Positions 29,462-38,642 are shown, counted from the first letter of the stretch. The stretch is DNA of 64,000 bases from CAVSJA01 sp963728145 (GCA_963728145.1 CAVSJA010000006.1:806001-870000), one strand, 5' to 3'. The notes: generated by a model from the sequence alone, not told the origin. A program made the numbers and translations.

Positions 29462-30982
29462 ATGGTCGAGACCCGTACTTATAGAAGCTTCCTCATCACT
29501 TGTCTGCTATTTTGGGCGCAAGTCGGGCTTGGCGAGAAAGTCTTTGATTTTAATTCAACCTGTCGTCAGGCTCATACTGAAATAACGCACCTGAAATTGA
29601 ATGCAGGACAAAAGTTGATCAACGAGGAAAAAAAGAGAAATCCTGATAATCTCATTCCATATTTCCTGGAGAACTATATTGATTTCTTCATACTTTTTTA
29701 CACAGAAGATCCTGCTGAGTATAAAAAAAGGATCAATAATCTCGATGATCGGCTGGAACTAATGAACCAGGGACCATCAAATTCTCCATTCTATTTATTC
29801 AGCAAATCCATTATACATTTTCAATGGGCAGCAGTGAAGATCAAATTCAGTAAGAACTGGGATGCTGGCTGGGAATTCCGTCGTTCCTACCTGCAGATAA
29901 AAGACAACCTGAAAAAGTATCCTTCCTTTTCTCCCAATCTGATATTTAATGGGTCAATGCAGGTAACCGTCGGAACTATCCCTGATGGGTACAAATGGTT
30001 GACAAACCTATTTGGAATACGTGGCGACATAAAAACAGGGATGAAGCAGATTGAAAGTTTTTTAGATAAAACAGACGAATGGTCCGCCTTGTTTCATGAA
30101 GAGGGCATTTTTTATTATCTCTACCTGAAATTCTATGTTCAGAATGACCATAAGGGCGTGTTTGAATTCATTGAAAAGAACAAAATGGATTTAAAGGATA
30201 ATCATTTATTTGCGTTTCTTGCCTCCAATCTTCGATTGAACGGACAACAAGCTGCAGAAACAGAAAAGATCATTCTTAATCGAAATCCATCCAATGAATA
30301 TTTTTTTCTTCCAATTTGGGATCTCGAGTTAGGCTATGCAAAATTGAACCGACTTGATTCCGGCGCAGTTGTTCATTTTGAAAAATTCCTGAAGGAATTC
30401 AAAGGCAAATTCTACGTCAAAGACGCGTATCAGAAAATCAGTTGGTTTTATTATATCCATGGAGATCAGACCAAGGCAAATTATTACAGAAAGGAAATAT
30501 TAAATCATGGTAATCTTGAAACTGAAGCTGATCAACAGGCACAAAAGGAAGCAAAGACAGATCGCTGGCCCGAAAAGATCTTGTTGCAGGCCAGATTGTT
30601 GAATGATGGCGGGTATTACATGGAAGCGCTTCGTATTTTGTTTGGAAAGAAGCATACAGATTTTCCACGCATTGAAGATAAGCTGGAATTCACATACAGG
30701 GTTGGAAGATTGTATGATGACCTGGAAAGAGATGATGAAGCGATCGAATTCTACAAGCAGGCCATCTTTTTCGGCGAAAAGCGAAAAGAACATTTTGCTT
30801 CAAGAGCGGCGTTACAAATCGGTTTTATATATGAAAAGAGAAAGGATTTTCAAACAGCGATCAGTTGGTTCAACCGTTGCATCGACATGAAAGACCATGA
30901 ATTCAAAAACTCTCTCGATCAACGGGCAAAGGCAGGTATTGCAAGATGTGAAGCAAGTGCTGGTTCAAGCGGAGCCGGGTAA
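29462..30982 (+). CDS. exported tetratricopeptide-repeat protein of unknown function
   Basis: 506 residues. An N-terminal hydrophobic segment (FLITCLLFWAQVGLGEK) looks like a signal peptide. The rest is helical with recognisable TPR pairs toward the C-terminus (LEFTYRVGRLYDDLERDDEAIEFYKQAI, ASRAALQIGFIYEKRKDFQTAISWFNRCI). The N-terminal third (YFLENYIDFFILFYTEDPAEYKKRI) resembles uncharacterised Bacteroidota proteins placed before recN. No enzymatic motif seen. Probably periplasmic; partner unknown. Confidence 0.75.
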   Translation: MVETRTYRSFLITCLLFWAQVGLGEKVFDFNSTCRQAHTEITHLKLNAGQKLINEEKKRNPDNLIPYFLENYIDFFILFYTEDPAEYKKRINNLDDRLELMNQGPSNSPFYLFSKSIIHFQWAAVKIKFSKNWDAGWEFRRSYLQIKDNLKKYPSFSPNLIFNGSMQVTVGTIPDGYKWLTNLFGIRGDIKTGMKQIESFLDKTDEWSALFHEEGIFYYLYLKFYVQNDHKGVFEFIEKNKMDLKDNHLFAFLASNLRLNGQQAAETEKIILNRNPSNEYFFLPIWDLELGYAKLNRLDSGAVVHFEKFLKEFKGKFYVKDAYQKISWFYYIHGDQTKANYYRKEILNHGNLETEADQQAQKEAKTDRWPEKILLQARLLNDGGYYMEALRILFGKKHTDFPRIEDKLEFTYRVGRLYDDLERDDEAIEFYKQAIFFGEKRKEHFASRAALQIGFIYEKRKDFQTAISWFNRCIDMKDHEFKNSLDQRAKAGIARCEASAGSSGAG

Positions 30983-31076
30983 AGCTTTAAAAGAATTGTT
31001 GAAATAATGTATAATTCTCCTACCAGAGTCGGTCAGGATTAATCGGCAATAAATAATACATTGCGTCACTTAGAGT

Positions 31077-32732
31077 ATGCTTAAGAAATTATTTATTAGC
31101 AACTACGCGATCATCGATGAGATCAGTATTGAATTCTCTGACAGCTTGAACATTATTACAGGTGAAACGGGTGCAGGTAAATCAATATTGATGGGAGCAT
31201 TGTCACTGATCCTTGGCGACCGTGCGGATACTTCAGTGTTGCTGAGCAGGGAAAAGAAATGTTTTGTGGAAGGAATATTTGCGATCGATGCAAAGAAAGA
31301 AGTAAAACAATTCCTGAAAGTTAATGACCTGGATCCCGGAGAGGAATTGCTTATCAGAAGGGAAATATCGGCAGCAGGCAAATCCCGGGCATTTGTAAAC
31401 GATATCCCTGTAAATCTTGAACAACTCCGGCAATTGAGCTCGCTCCTGGTAGATCTGCACCAGCAATTTGATAGCCTTAGTTTGGGTGAGAGCGATTTTC
31501 AAAGAAACGTTGTAGATGCATTGGCCGGTCACCAGGAACTTGTACAGCAATACCGTCAGAAATTCAGCCAATGGCAACACGAAAGAAAGGAGTTAGAAAG
31601 ACTGCAGAATCAGAAAAGACAATTTGAAAAAGAATCTGACTACAATAAATTCCTGTTTAAGGAACTTGATGAAATTGGATTAAAAGAGAACGAACTGGAG
31701 GTTGGCGAAAATGAATTAAAGCTTCTCAACAATTCTGAAGGAATAAGAAACAGCTTATCAAAACTTTCATTGGTTCTGGAAGAAGGAGAGGAACCAGTGG
31801 TGCAGCAGATCAAATCCCTGATCCTGGCGGTGCAACCATATCGTGAATTACATCCTACCCTTCCCGATCTTCTGCAGCGTCTACAATCGGCGCAAATAGA
31901 ACTACAGGATATTGCAGATGAAGCAAGGCATATCGATAACCATATTAATTACGATCCGCAAAGGATCGAGGAGATCAATGAACGATTGTCAATTGGTTAC
32001 CGGTTGCTAAAAAAGCACGGATTAAAAACAACCTCAGATCTTCTTAATCTGAAATTTCAACTTGAAGAAAAACTCCAGGCGGTATTGAATATTGATGAAG
32101 CTATTGAAGTAAAGCATAAAAAAGTAAATGAATTTTATATTGACGTAAAAGAGGAAGCAAAGAAAATATCGGCCAATCGTGAGCGGCAGATCAAACCGGT
32201 ACAGGAGAAAGTGAACAAATTGCTCACAAAGGTTGGAATGCCGAATGCGAGGTTCAAGATTGAAATACAGCAATTGCCGGAACCTGGCGAATTTGGTTCT
32301 GATCAGATCGAATTCCTTTTCGATGGTAACAAAAGCAATCGTTTCGAACCCATCCGTAAAGTTGCGTCAGGAGGTGAATTGAGTCGTTTGATGCTTTCAA
32401 TTAAATCATTGGTTGCGCAATCCCTCGACCTGCCGACACTGATCTTTGATGAGATCGATACCGGTATTTCTGGTGAGGCCGCCAAACAGGTCGGGATAAT
32501 TATGAAAGACCTCGCAAAGAACAGGCAATTGATCAGTATCACTCATCAACCGCAAATTGCCGGTAAAGCAGACGCACATTTCTTTGTTTATAAGGAAATC
32601 AAAGGAGACTCCATTAAAACAAATATCAGGTCACTCAACCTGGAGGAAAGGATACAGGCAATCGCCCGAATGCTTAGTGGTGAAAAACCCACAGCAGCCG
32701 CAATGGAGAATGCAAGAGAGTTGTTGAACTGA
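31077..32732 (+). CDS. recN: DNA repair protein RecN
   Basis: SMC-like ATPase for double-strand break repair, 551 residues. Walker A GETGAGKSILMGALSLILGDR at the N-terminus, two coiled-coil arms (about 150-370), the ABC signature VASGGELSRLMLSIKSL, and Walker B LIFDEIDTGISGEAA near the C-terminus with ITHQPQIA after it. Length and order match the family. Begins 94 bp after the TPR gene. Confidence 0.96.
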   Translation: MLKKLFISNYAIIDEISIEFSDSLNIITGETGAGKSILMGALSLILGDRADTSVLLSREKKCFVEGIFAIDAKKEVKQFLKVNDLDPGEELLIRREISAAGKSRAFVNDIPVNLEQLRQLSSLLVDLHQQFDSLSLGESDFQRNVVDALAGHQELVQQYRQKFSQWQHERKELERLQNQKRQFEKESDYNKFLFKELDEIGLKENELEVGENELKLLNNSEGIRNSLSKLSLVLEEGEEPVVQQIKSLILAVQPYRELHPTLPDLLQRLQSAQIELQDIADEARHIDNHINYDPQRIEEINERLSIGYRLLKKHGLKTTSDLLNLKFQLEEKLQAVLNIDEAIEVKHKKVNEFYIDVKEEAKKISANRERQIKPVQEKVNKLLTKVGMPNARFKIEIQQLPEPGEFGSDQIEFLFDGNKSNRFEPIRKVASGGELSRLMLSIKSLVAQSLDLPTLIFDEIDTGISGEAAKQVGIIMKDLAKNRQLISITHQPQIAGKADAHFFVYKEIKGDSIKTNIRSLNLEERIQAIARMLSGEKPTAAAMENARELLN

Positions 32733-32748
32733 TATTTACCCGCCGAAA

Positions 32749-32958
32749 ATGTCCAGTCAAAAACTACTAATATGGTTAATCATCATCGTGTCGGCGGTGC
32801 TCGGGTTCTTTATTAATCGTAAACTTCAGCAATTGCTGATGCCAAGAAAGTCCTTTCTGCACCTTATTTCCTATTTTGCTCTTGTGTTAGTATTGGTTTT
32901 TGGATACACATTCTTAGTAGTAACCCTTATTTACCGACTGTTTCCAACAACTAAATAA
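32749..32958 (+). CDS. small two-helix membrane protein, unknown function
   Basis: 69 residues, two predicted membrane helices (LLIWLIIIVSAVLGFFI and YFALVLVLVFGYTFLVVTLIY) separated by a basic loop (NRKLQQLLMPRK). It begins 17 bp after recN and 34 bp before the DUF2059 gene, so it probably belongs to the same transcript. I do not recognise a family. Confidence 0.6.
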   Translation: MSSQKLLIWLIIIVSAVLGFFINRKLQQLLMPRKSFLHLISYFALVLVLVFGYTFLVVTLIYRLFPTTK

Positions 32959-32991
32959 GTTCTTATTTTTACGCTCCAAATTATAAATCGT

Positions 32992-33639
32992 ATGAAATCC
33001 CTATTGAACCGCCTGACTTGTTTTTCAGTCTTATTATTCTTTGTTTTCGCAGTCAACGCACAATCGAAATCCGGAACTGGCAAGAAGAAATCTACTTCAG
33101 GTAAGGAAGTGCCCCCACCGCCACCTAAAAAAGGCGAAGAAGAGGAAATAAGAATTGGGGCCAATCCAAACGAGAAAGCCGATCCGGAGAATAAAGATGC
33201 GATAAGAAAGCCAGTAATGAATTTTGATACCACACAAGTTGTACAGGATTCTTTTACTGCCGATATTCTGCGGCTAATGAAGACTACAGGAGCTATGAAT
33301 ATCGGAGTAATAATGGCAAAGGGTATCGAAGATAAAAGAGTCACAGAGGCAAATCCAATGATGAAAGAATTTTATTATAGGTTATATAATGAATTGGAGC
33401 ATGGGGCAGTGTACCGGCACCTGGTGAATTATTTTGTTAAGACATACAGAAAATATTTCACCCAGGATGAAATAAACAGCCTGATCGCATTCTATGAAAC
33501 GGATCTTGGAAAAAAAGCCATCCAGCTTTTACCGCAACTTACCCAGGAAGCAATGCAGTATGGCGGGAAGGTAGGAGCATATTATGGGGAGAAGATCATG
33601 TATGAACTAATGCTTGAACAGGAGAAAAAATCAAACTAA
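32992..33639 (+). CDS. DUF2059 domain exported protein
   Basis: 215 residues with a signal peptide (LLFFVFAVNAQSK). A Lys/Pro-rich low-complexity stretch follows (PPPPPKKGEEEE), then a helical DUF2059 domain: YFTQDEINSLIAFYETDLGKKAIQLLPQL at the end is the family signature. Likely periplasmic. No biochemical function is known. It lies 16 bp before fabI. Confidence 0.85.
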   Translation: MKSLLNRLTCFSVLLFFVFAVNAQSKSGTGKKKSTSGKEVPPPPPKKGEEEEIRIGANPNEKADPENKDAIRKPVMNFDTTQVVQDSFTADILRLMKTTGAMNIGVIMAKGIEDKRVTEANPMMKEFYYRLYNELEHGAVYRHLVNYFVKTYRKYFTQDEINSLIAFYETDLGKKAIQLLPQLTQEAMQYGGKVGAYYGEKIMYELMLEQEKKSN

Positions 33640-33655
33640 CAACTTAAATTATTTT

Positions 33656-34468
33656 ATGGCGAACAATCTGCTTAAGGGAAAGAAAGGAATCATATTTGGC
33701 GCCTTAGATGACAAATCAATTGCATGGAAGACAGCGCTTCGTTGCGCTGAAGAAGGAGCACAACTCGTGCTTAGCAATGCGCCGGTCGCCTTGCGTATGG
33801 GAGCTATCAATCAATTAGCTGAAACCGTTAAAGCACCTGTGATCGGGGCAGACGTGGTGAATATGGATGATTTGAAAAAGCTTTTTGAAGAATCCATGAA
33901 GCATTTTGGCGGTGGAATTGATTTTATTCTCCATTCAATCGGAATGAGTCTTAACGTGCGCAAGGGCAAGCACTACACGGAGATGGATTATGGTTTCAAT
34001 CAGAAGACACTTGATATTTCTGCTATGAGCCTGCATCGCGTATTGCGCACGGCATGGGACATGGATGCAATAAATGAATGGGGAAGTGTTGTTGCACTTA
34101 CTTATATCGCAGCCCAGCGTGTGTTTCCGGATTACAATGAAATGGCAGATGCAAAAGCCTTACTTGAAAGTATAACCAGGAGTTTCGGTTATCATTATGG
34201 TGTTAAAAAGAAAGTAAGAATCAATACTGTTTCGCAATCACCCACACGAACTACTGCAGGCAGCGGTGTAAAAGGTTTTGATGGATTCATTTCTTATGCA
34301 GAAAAAATGAGTCCACTTGGAAATGCAACTGGAGAACAATGTGCTGATTACTGCGTCACGCTTTTCAGCGATCTAACCAGAATGGTAACCATGCAGAATT
34401 TATTCCATGATGGAGGATTTTCGTTTACGGGAGTTACTGCGGGAGTAATTAGTCAGATGGAGAAGTAA
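33656..34468 (+). CDS. fabI: enoyl-ACP reductase FabI
   Basis: NADH-dependent enoyl-[acyl-carrier-protein] reductase, last step of the fatty-acid elongation cycle, 270 residues. Cofactor motif GIIFGALDDKSIAWKTA, then DFILHSIGMS. The catalytic set matches E. coli FabI: Tyr150, Tyr160 and Lys167 (Y-x6-K in PDYNEMADAK). The substrate loop is SPTRTTAGSGVKGFDGF. ATG 33656 replaces an upstream alternative start that overlaps the DUF2059 gene. Essential in many Bacteroidota and the target of triclosan-type inhibitors. Confidence 0.96.
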   Translation: MANNLLKGKKGIIFGALDDKSIAWKTALRCAEEGAQLVLSNAPVALRMGAINQLAETVKAPVIGADVVNMDDLKKLFEESMKHFGGGIDFILHSIGMSLNVRKGKHYTEMDYGFNQKTLDISAMSLHRVLRTAWDMDAINEWGSVVALTYIAAQRVFPDYNEMADAKALLESITRSFGYHYGVKKKVRINTVSQSPTRTTAGSGVKGFDGFISYAEKMSPLGNATGEQCADYCVTLFSDLTRMVTMQNLFHDGGFSFTGVTAGVISQMEK

Positions 34469-34478
34469 CCAAGCTATT

Positions 34479-34567
34479 TTAATTATTTATTATTGATTAT
34501 TGGGTTTCCAATCAACGGCTGTTTGCTAACTAGTGGAGCAATAATTAATAATCAGTAATCAATATTT
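34479..34567. repeat. AT-rich imperfect inverted repeat after fabI
   Basis: TATTATTGATTATT near 34485-34500 pairs imperfectly with AATAATCAGTAAT near 34547-34560. It sits in the 140-bp convergent gap between fabI (+) and the DUF2795 gene (-). No T-tailed GC stem; it may be a weak terminator or a decayed member of the short-repeat families. Confidence 0.35.
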
Positions 34568-34608
34568 CTAGAGAGATAAAGCTTGTAAAATAATTGCGGA
34601 ACTAAATT

Positions 34609-34830
34609 TTAGTATTCATCCTCATTAAAAAAGAAGTCATCCTGGCTTGGATAATCAGGCCAGATATCATCAATTCCTTCATAGATCTCTCCTTCGTCTT
34701 CCAGTTCCTGAAGATTCTCGATTACTTCAATGGGGGCGCCGCTACGAATGGCGTAGTCGATCAATTCATCTTTGGTGGCGGGCCACGGTGCGTCTTCAAG
34801 ATAGGATGCCAGTTCAAGTGTCCAAAACAT
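34609..34830 (-). CDS. DUF2795 domain small protein
   Basis: 73 residues, cytoplasmic, acidic C-terminus (DIWPDYPSQDDFFFNEDEY). WTLELASYLEDAPWPATKDELIDYAIRSGAP and VIENLQELEDEGEIYEGIDDIW are diagnostic of the DUF2795 family found throughout Bacteroidota. No known function. It has its own promoter at 34851-34881. Confidence 0.88.
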   Translation of the reverse strand: MFWTLELASYLEDAPWPATKDELIDYAIRSGAPIEVIENLQELEDEGEIYEGIDDIWPDYPSQDDFFFNEDEY

Positions 34831-34850
34831 ATGCGCCCTTTAAATTTTCG

Positions 34851-34881
34851 CAAAAGTAACTTTATAAACGAAATATCCAAA
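34851..34881 (-). promoter_or_regulatory. Bacteroidota-type promoter of the DUF2795 gene
   Basis: Minus strand: TTTG at 34881-34878, 19 nt, then TACTTTTG at 34858-34851, a full match to TTTG-N19-TAnnTTTG. The ATG is 20 nt downstream, so the leader is very short. Confidence 0.65.
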
Positions 34882-34980
34882 TCTATCTTTTAGCGCCGGT
34901 ATGAACATTTTCTTAACTGATGCCCATAATTCAGGCAGCATCCGGGGGCTTTGTAGTATCTTGATCCTCTTTATTATAAT

Positions 34981-35643
34981 ATGCTGACGGCAAAGGATAT
35001 TCAAAAATATTATGGGGAACTCTGGGTGCTTAAAGGAGTGGATTTAGAGGTTAAAAAAGGAGAAATTGTGAGTATTGTCGGCCCTTCCGGTTCCGGGAAA
35101 AGCACATTGCTTCATATTCTGGGTACCCTTGATCAACCCAATAAGGGGGAAGTGAGGATAAACGATCAGGCAATCAATTTCTACAACGATAAAAAAGTTG
35201 CGGCTTTCCGAAACCGTCATATTGGTTTTGTTTTTCAATTTCATCATCTTTTGCCGGAATTCACCGCCCTCGAGAATGTTTGTATCCCGGGTTGGATGGC
35301 TGGCAGAAAGAAAAAAGAAGTAGTCGACAATGCTCTGGACCTCTTAAAAATACTGGGACTGGAACAGCGGACCGAGAACAAACCCAATGCGCTGTCGGGA
35401 GGGGAACAACAGCGGGTGGCAGTAGCCAGGGCTTTGATCAATAAGCCGGGCATTATTTTCGCTGATGAACCCACCGGTAACCTCGATAGCGCCAATGCAA
35501 AAGAACTACACGACCTCTTCTTTGAACTTCGCAAAAGCTTTAATCAAACCTTTCTCATTGTTACACACAACGAAGAACTCGCCCAGATGAGTGACCGAAT
35601 TTTGCATATGAAGGATGGGAGGATTGTTAACGGAGTTGCTTGA
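34981..35643 (+). CDS. LolD-type ABC transporter ATP-binding protein
   Basis: 220 residues. Walker A GPSGSGKSTLLHILG, Q-loop FVFQFHHLLPEFTALENV, signature LSGGEQQRVAVARAL, Walker B IIFADEPTGNLD, and H-loop IVTHNEEL. The Q-loop/TALENV and EPTGNLD signatures place it in the LolD/MacB/FtsE group of mechanotransmission ABC ATPases; lipoprotein release (LolCDE) is the most likely job. No permease gene is adjacent. Followed immediately by a 9-mer repeat locus. Confidence 0.87.
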   Translation: MLTAKDIQKYYGELWVLKGVDLEVKKGEIVSIVGPSGSGKSTLLHILGTLDQPNKGEVRINDQAINFYNDKKVAAFRNRHIGFVFQFHHLLPEFTALENVCIPGWMAGRKKKEVVDNALDLLKILGLEQRTENKPNALSGGEQQRVAVARALINKPGIIFADEPTGNLDSANAKELHDLFFELRKSFNQTFLIVTHNEELAQMSDRILHMKDGRIVNGVA

Positions 35644-35658
35644 GATTCGGAGTTCACC

Positions 35659-35782
35659 GGTTGACAAGGTTGACAGGGTTGATAAGGTTGACAAAGTTGA
35701 TACGCTTGATAAGGTTGACAAAATACTTGCTAACGTTTTATCCCATGTCAACCTCGTCAACCCTATCAACCCTGTCAACCTT
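35659..35782. repeat. 9-mer tandem repeat with inverted arm (GGTTGACAA family), locus 3
   Basis: Left arm 35659-35725: GGTTGACAA, GGTTGACAG, GGTTGATAA, GGTTGACAA and variants. Right arm about 35746-35782: CATGTCAACC, TCGTCAACC, CTATCAACC, CTGTCAACC. The arms are reverse complements separated by about 25 nt. It lies between convergent genes (LolD-like + and cobalamin adenosyltransferase -). Translated frames through it give artificial S-T-L runs. Confidence 0.85.
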
Positions 35783-35787
35783 CTTAG

Positions 35788-36348
35788 CTAGACCCTCGCT
35801 TTCCACGGAATATCCTGAACATTCAACAAAGAAGCAGCGTAGCGAGCGAGAACAAAATAATAATCGCTGAGACGATTGAGATATTTCAATACCAGGCTCT
35901 CCACTTCCATTTTTTCCAATTCGAGTCGAACGCAACAGCGTTCAGCCCGGCGGCATATGCAACGGGCGATATGAATATGCGAAATGGTTGGATGGCCTCC
36001 GGGAAGAATGAATGATTTCATTGGGGAAAGTTTGTCATTCATTGCATCCATCTCTTTCTCCAATAAAGTAATGTCCGATTCTTTTAGATCAGGGATTTTG
36101 AGTTTGGGTTCCTTTTCCGGATCACAGGCAAGGGAAGATCCAATGGTGAATAAGCGGTCCTGGATCTCCTGGAGTATTTGTTTACTATGTTCGTCGCCGA
36201 TCAGGTCTTTGCATAAACCGGTATAAGAATTCAATTCATCAACAGTTCCATAAGCTTCAATTCTTAGATGTGATTTTGGAACCTTGGTGCCACCAATCAG
36301 GGAAGTAGTTCCTTTATCCCCGGTTTTTGTATAGATTTTTGAAGACAA
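35788..36348 (-). CDS. PduO-type cob(I)alamin adenosyltransferase
   Basis: 186 residues. Transfers the 5'-deoxyadenosyl group from ATP to cob(I)alamin, making adenosylcobalamin. ATP-binding N-terminus KIYTKTGDKGTTSLIGGTKVPK and the helical signature ARCICRRAERCCVRL with NRLSDYYFVLAR near the C-terminus. The start is TTG at 36348: no ATG is in frame nearby and the M-x-K-I-Y-T-K-T-G-D-K-G opening is canonical at this place. The right end abuts the repeat locus (5 bp). Confidence 0.93.
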   Translation of the reverse strand: MSSKIYTKTGDKGTTSLIGGTKVPKSHLRIEAYGTVDELNSYTGLCKDLIGDEHSKQILQEIQDRLFTIGSSLACDPEKEPKLKIPDLKESDITLLEKEMDAMNDKLSPMKSFILPGGHPTISHIHIARCICRRAERCCVRLELEKMEVESLVLKYLNRLSDYYFVLARYAASLLNVQDIPWKARV

Positions 36349-36381
36349 TGATGTATGAGTTGGATTCGAAACTCTATTAAA

Positions 36382-37089
36382 TTATACAGACGTTAAATGA
36401 CCGCTTTTTCTCTTGTCGGTTTCTATTAAGCCGTCCCTTAAGCGAACGATACGGTGTGCATTATTAGCAATGTCTTCTTCGTGTGTAACCAGTATCACGG
36501 TATTGCCAGCAGAATGGATCTTTCCAAATATATCCATGATCTCAACGGAAGTTTTCGTATCGAGGTTACCGGTAGGTTCGTCTGCGAGAATTATAGAGGG
36601 ATGGTTTACCAATGCACGGGCAATTGCCACACGCTGACATTGACCACCTGAAAGCTCATTGGGTTTGTGGGTCTTTCTATCTTCAAGACCAACTTTTTGA
36701 ATAACGTCCATCGCCATTTCAGTTCTTATCTTTTTGCTTATACCGGCGTATACAAGCGGCAAGGCGACATTTTCAAGTGCAGTTAGCCTTGGCAACAAAT
36801 TGAATTGCTGGAATACAAAGCCAATCTCCTTATTTCGTACATCGGCCAATGCATCATCGTGCATCGTGCTTACATCCTGACCATTCAATATATAAACACC
36901 GGCGGTAGGCGAATCAAGACAACCTAAGATATTCATCAGGGTACTTTTTCCAGAACCTGAAGGACCCATGAGCGCCACGTACTCGTTTTTGTGAATGTCC
37001 AGGGAAATGCCTTTGAGTACGCGCAATTCCTGTCTGCCCATATAATAACTCTTACGGATCTCTTCAAGATGTATGATGGGGTTGGCCAT
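36382..37089 (-). CDS. ABC transporter ATP-binding protein (MacB/LolD type)
   Basis: 235 residues. Walker A GPSGSGKSTLMNILG, Q-loop FVFQQFNLLPRLTALENV, signature LSGGQCQRVAIARAL, Walker B IILADEPTGNLD, H-loop LVTHEEDIA. The MacB-type family exports macrolides, peptides or lipoproteins with a FtsX-like permease; none is adjacent. It is 33 bp from the cobalamin adenosyltransferase and the same strand as gatC upstream. Confidence 0.88.
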   Translation of the reverse strand: MANPIIHLEEIRKSYYMGRQELRVLKGISLDIHKNEYVALMGPSGSGKSTLMNILGCLDSPTAGVYILNGQDVSTMHDDALADVRNKEIGFVFQQFNLLPRLTALENVALPLVYAGISKKIRTEMAMDVIQKVGLEDRKTHKPNELSGGQCQRVAIARALVNHPSIILADEPTGNLDTKTSVEIMDIFGKIHSAGNTVILVTHEEDIANNAHRIVRLRDGLIETDKRKSGHLTSV

Positions 37090-37122
37090 ATTTGATATTC
37101 TATTATCTGAAAATTGGTTATT

Positions 37123-37413
37123 CTATTTCTTGATCACCTTGGGAACCTTAAAATAGATTCCATCGGTATCCGGAGCGTTTTCCAATCCTTCCTCGCGGCT
37201 GATAGAGCCCTCAACCCTGTCTTCCCGTAATACATTCACCACATCACTCATGTGCAGAAGTGGTTCAACAGCTTTCACATCCAGCTCATTTAATTTGTCG
37301 ACGAATTCGATCATTCGTTGCAGGTCTTTCTTAATTATTTCTTTTTCCTGCTCGTTGAATTCGAGCCGCGCCAGACCGGACAGTTTTTCCACAAGTTTAT
37401 CATTCACCTCCAT
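37123..37413 (-). CDS. gatC: Asp/Glu-tRNA amidotransferase subunit C
   Basis: 96 residues. GatC stabilises GatA in the GatCAB complex that converts Glu-tRNA(Gln) or Asp-tRNA(Asn) to the amide form. Signature: LARLEFNEQEKEIIKKDLQRMIEFVDKLNELD and VLREDRVEGSISREEGLENAP, ending YFKVPKVI. ATG 37413 (MEVNDKLV) is preferred over an upstream start. A weak TATATTTG lies just upstream at 37418-37425. gatA and gatB are not in the window. Confidence 0.93.
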   Translation of the reverse strand: MEVNDKLVEKLSGLARLEFNEQEKEIIKKDLQRMIEFVDKLNELDVKAVEPLLHMSDVVNVLREDRVEGSISREEGLENAPDTDGIYFKVPKVIKK

Positions 37414-37437
37414 GGGACAAATATAGGGCATGTTTTG

Positions 37438-37620
37438 TTAGTTGATGAGGTTGACGGGGCTGGTAGGGTTGATAGGGTTGACAGGGTTGACAAGGTTGAC
37501 AAGGTTGATAAGGTTGATAAGGTTGATGTAGTTGATAGAGTGAAAGCCACTTACTCACCCTGTTAACTTTGTCAACCCTGTCAACCTTGTCAACCCAATC
37601 AACCAGTCAACCAATTAACC
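37438..37620. repeat. 9-mer tandem repeat with inverted arm (GGTTGACAA family), locus 4
   Basis: Left arm 37441-37540: about ten units, GGTTGATAG, GGTTGACAG, GGTTGACAA and GGTTGATAA. Right arm 37560-37620: GTTAACTTTGTCAACC, CTGTCAACC, TTGTCAACC, CAATCAACC. The loop of about 20 nt contains AAAGCCACTTACTCACC. It lies between divergent gatC and trpS and so occupies both promoter regions. Its reading frame joins onto trpS as a spurious N-terminal extension. Confidence 0.85.
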
Positions 37621-37637
37621 TTATCTTCGCCGTCCTT

Positions 37638-38642
37638 ATGGAAAAGAAGAAGCCCATAGTAATGAGCGGAATACGGCCCACTGGATTTCTGCATCTCGGG
37701 AATTATTTCGGAGCCGTACGGAATTACGTGCGGATGCAGGAAGAGTACACCTGTTTTTTTATGGTGGCTGATCTTCATTCGCTAACGACTCACCCCGATA
37801 CCAAAGAGCTCAAGGATAATGTGAAAAGGGTTCTTTCTGAAAATATCGCGTCAGGTTTGGATCCTGAGAAAGTGGCTCTTTATTGCCAAAGTCATTTACC
37901 GCAAACACCCGAATTGTATTTATACCTCACAATGCTTGCATATAAAGGTGAATTGGAAAAGACAGCAACCTTTAAAGAAAAAGCAAGGCAACAACCGGAT
38001 AATATTAATGCGGGGTTGCTTACTTATCCAGTGCTTCAATCAGCAGATATATTATTACATCGGGCATCCCTTGTTCCGGTTGGTAAGGACCAGGAACAAC
38101 ATTTGGAAATGTCGAGGAATTTTGCAAAGCGATTCAATCATCGCTATGGAAAAGTATTTCCAGAACCCGAAGCTTTCAATTTTGGCGAAGAATTGGTTAG
38201 GGTGCCCAGCCTCGACGGTGCAGGCAAAATGAGCAAGAGCGAAAATCAACTGGCTACTATATTTCTTTCGGATGATGATGAATTGATCAGGAAGAAAGTC
38301 TTAAAAGCAAAGACTGATAGCGGACCAACCGAACCTAACACGCCAAAGCCTGATTATATTGTAAATCTCTTTACCCTTATGCAGCTGGTGAGTGATGATG
38401 CTACCGTCAAAAAATTTGACGACGATTATATCCAGGCAAAAATCAAGTATGGTGAAATGAAAAAGCAATTGGCGGAAGATATGATCCGGTTTGTGTCACC
38501 AATCAGGGAAAAAGCCAGGTCAATTCTTAACGATGCAGCGTACTTGAAAAATGTGATGGAAAGCGGAGCTGCAAAAGCCCGCAAGAGCGCTGAATCCACA
38601 ATGGAAATTGTGAGGGAAGCTATTGGGTTCAAATATTATTGA
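37638..38642 (+). CDS. trpS: tryptophanyl-tRNA synthetase
   Basis: 334 residues. Class I synthetase that charges tRNA(Trp). HIGH-equivalent GIRPTGFLHLGNYFGAV at the N-terminus and KMSKS in DGAGKMSKSENQ. ATG 37638 (MEKKKPIVMSGIRPTG) is the real start; the longer frame back to 37569 translates the repeat arm. The rest (YPVLQSADILLHRASLVPVGKDQEQHLEM) is typical. Confidence 0.96.
   Translation: MEKKKPIVMSGIRPTGFLHLGNYFGAVRNYVRMQEEYTCFFMVADLHSLTTHPDTKELKDNVKRVLSENIASGLDPEKVALYCQSHLPQTPELYLYLTMLAYKGELEKTATFKEKARQQPDNINAGLLTYPVLQSADILLHRASLVPVGKDQEQHLEMSRNFAKRFNHRYGKVFPEPEAFNFGEELVRVPSLDGAGKMSKSENQLATIFLSDDDELIRKKVLKAKTDSGPTEPNTPKPDYIVNLFTLMQLVSDDATVKKFDDDYIQAKIKYGEMKKQLAEDMIRFVSPIREKARSILNDAAYLKNVMESGAAKARKSAESTMEIVREAIGFKYY

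Noticed and set aside
35506..35935. Frames full of S-T-L or L-T-R runs on both strands
   Set aside because: Translation of the 9-mer repeat (three codons per unit); same for 37318-37566 and 56597-57146.
37569..37637. N-terminal extension of trpS
   Set aside because: The extra 23 residues are encoded by the repeat arm; the synthetase fold starts at MEKKKPIV.
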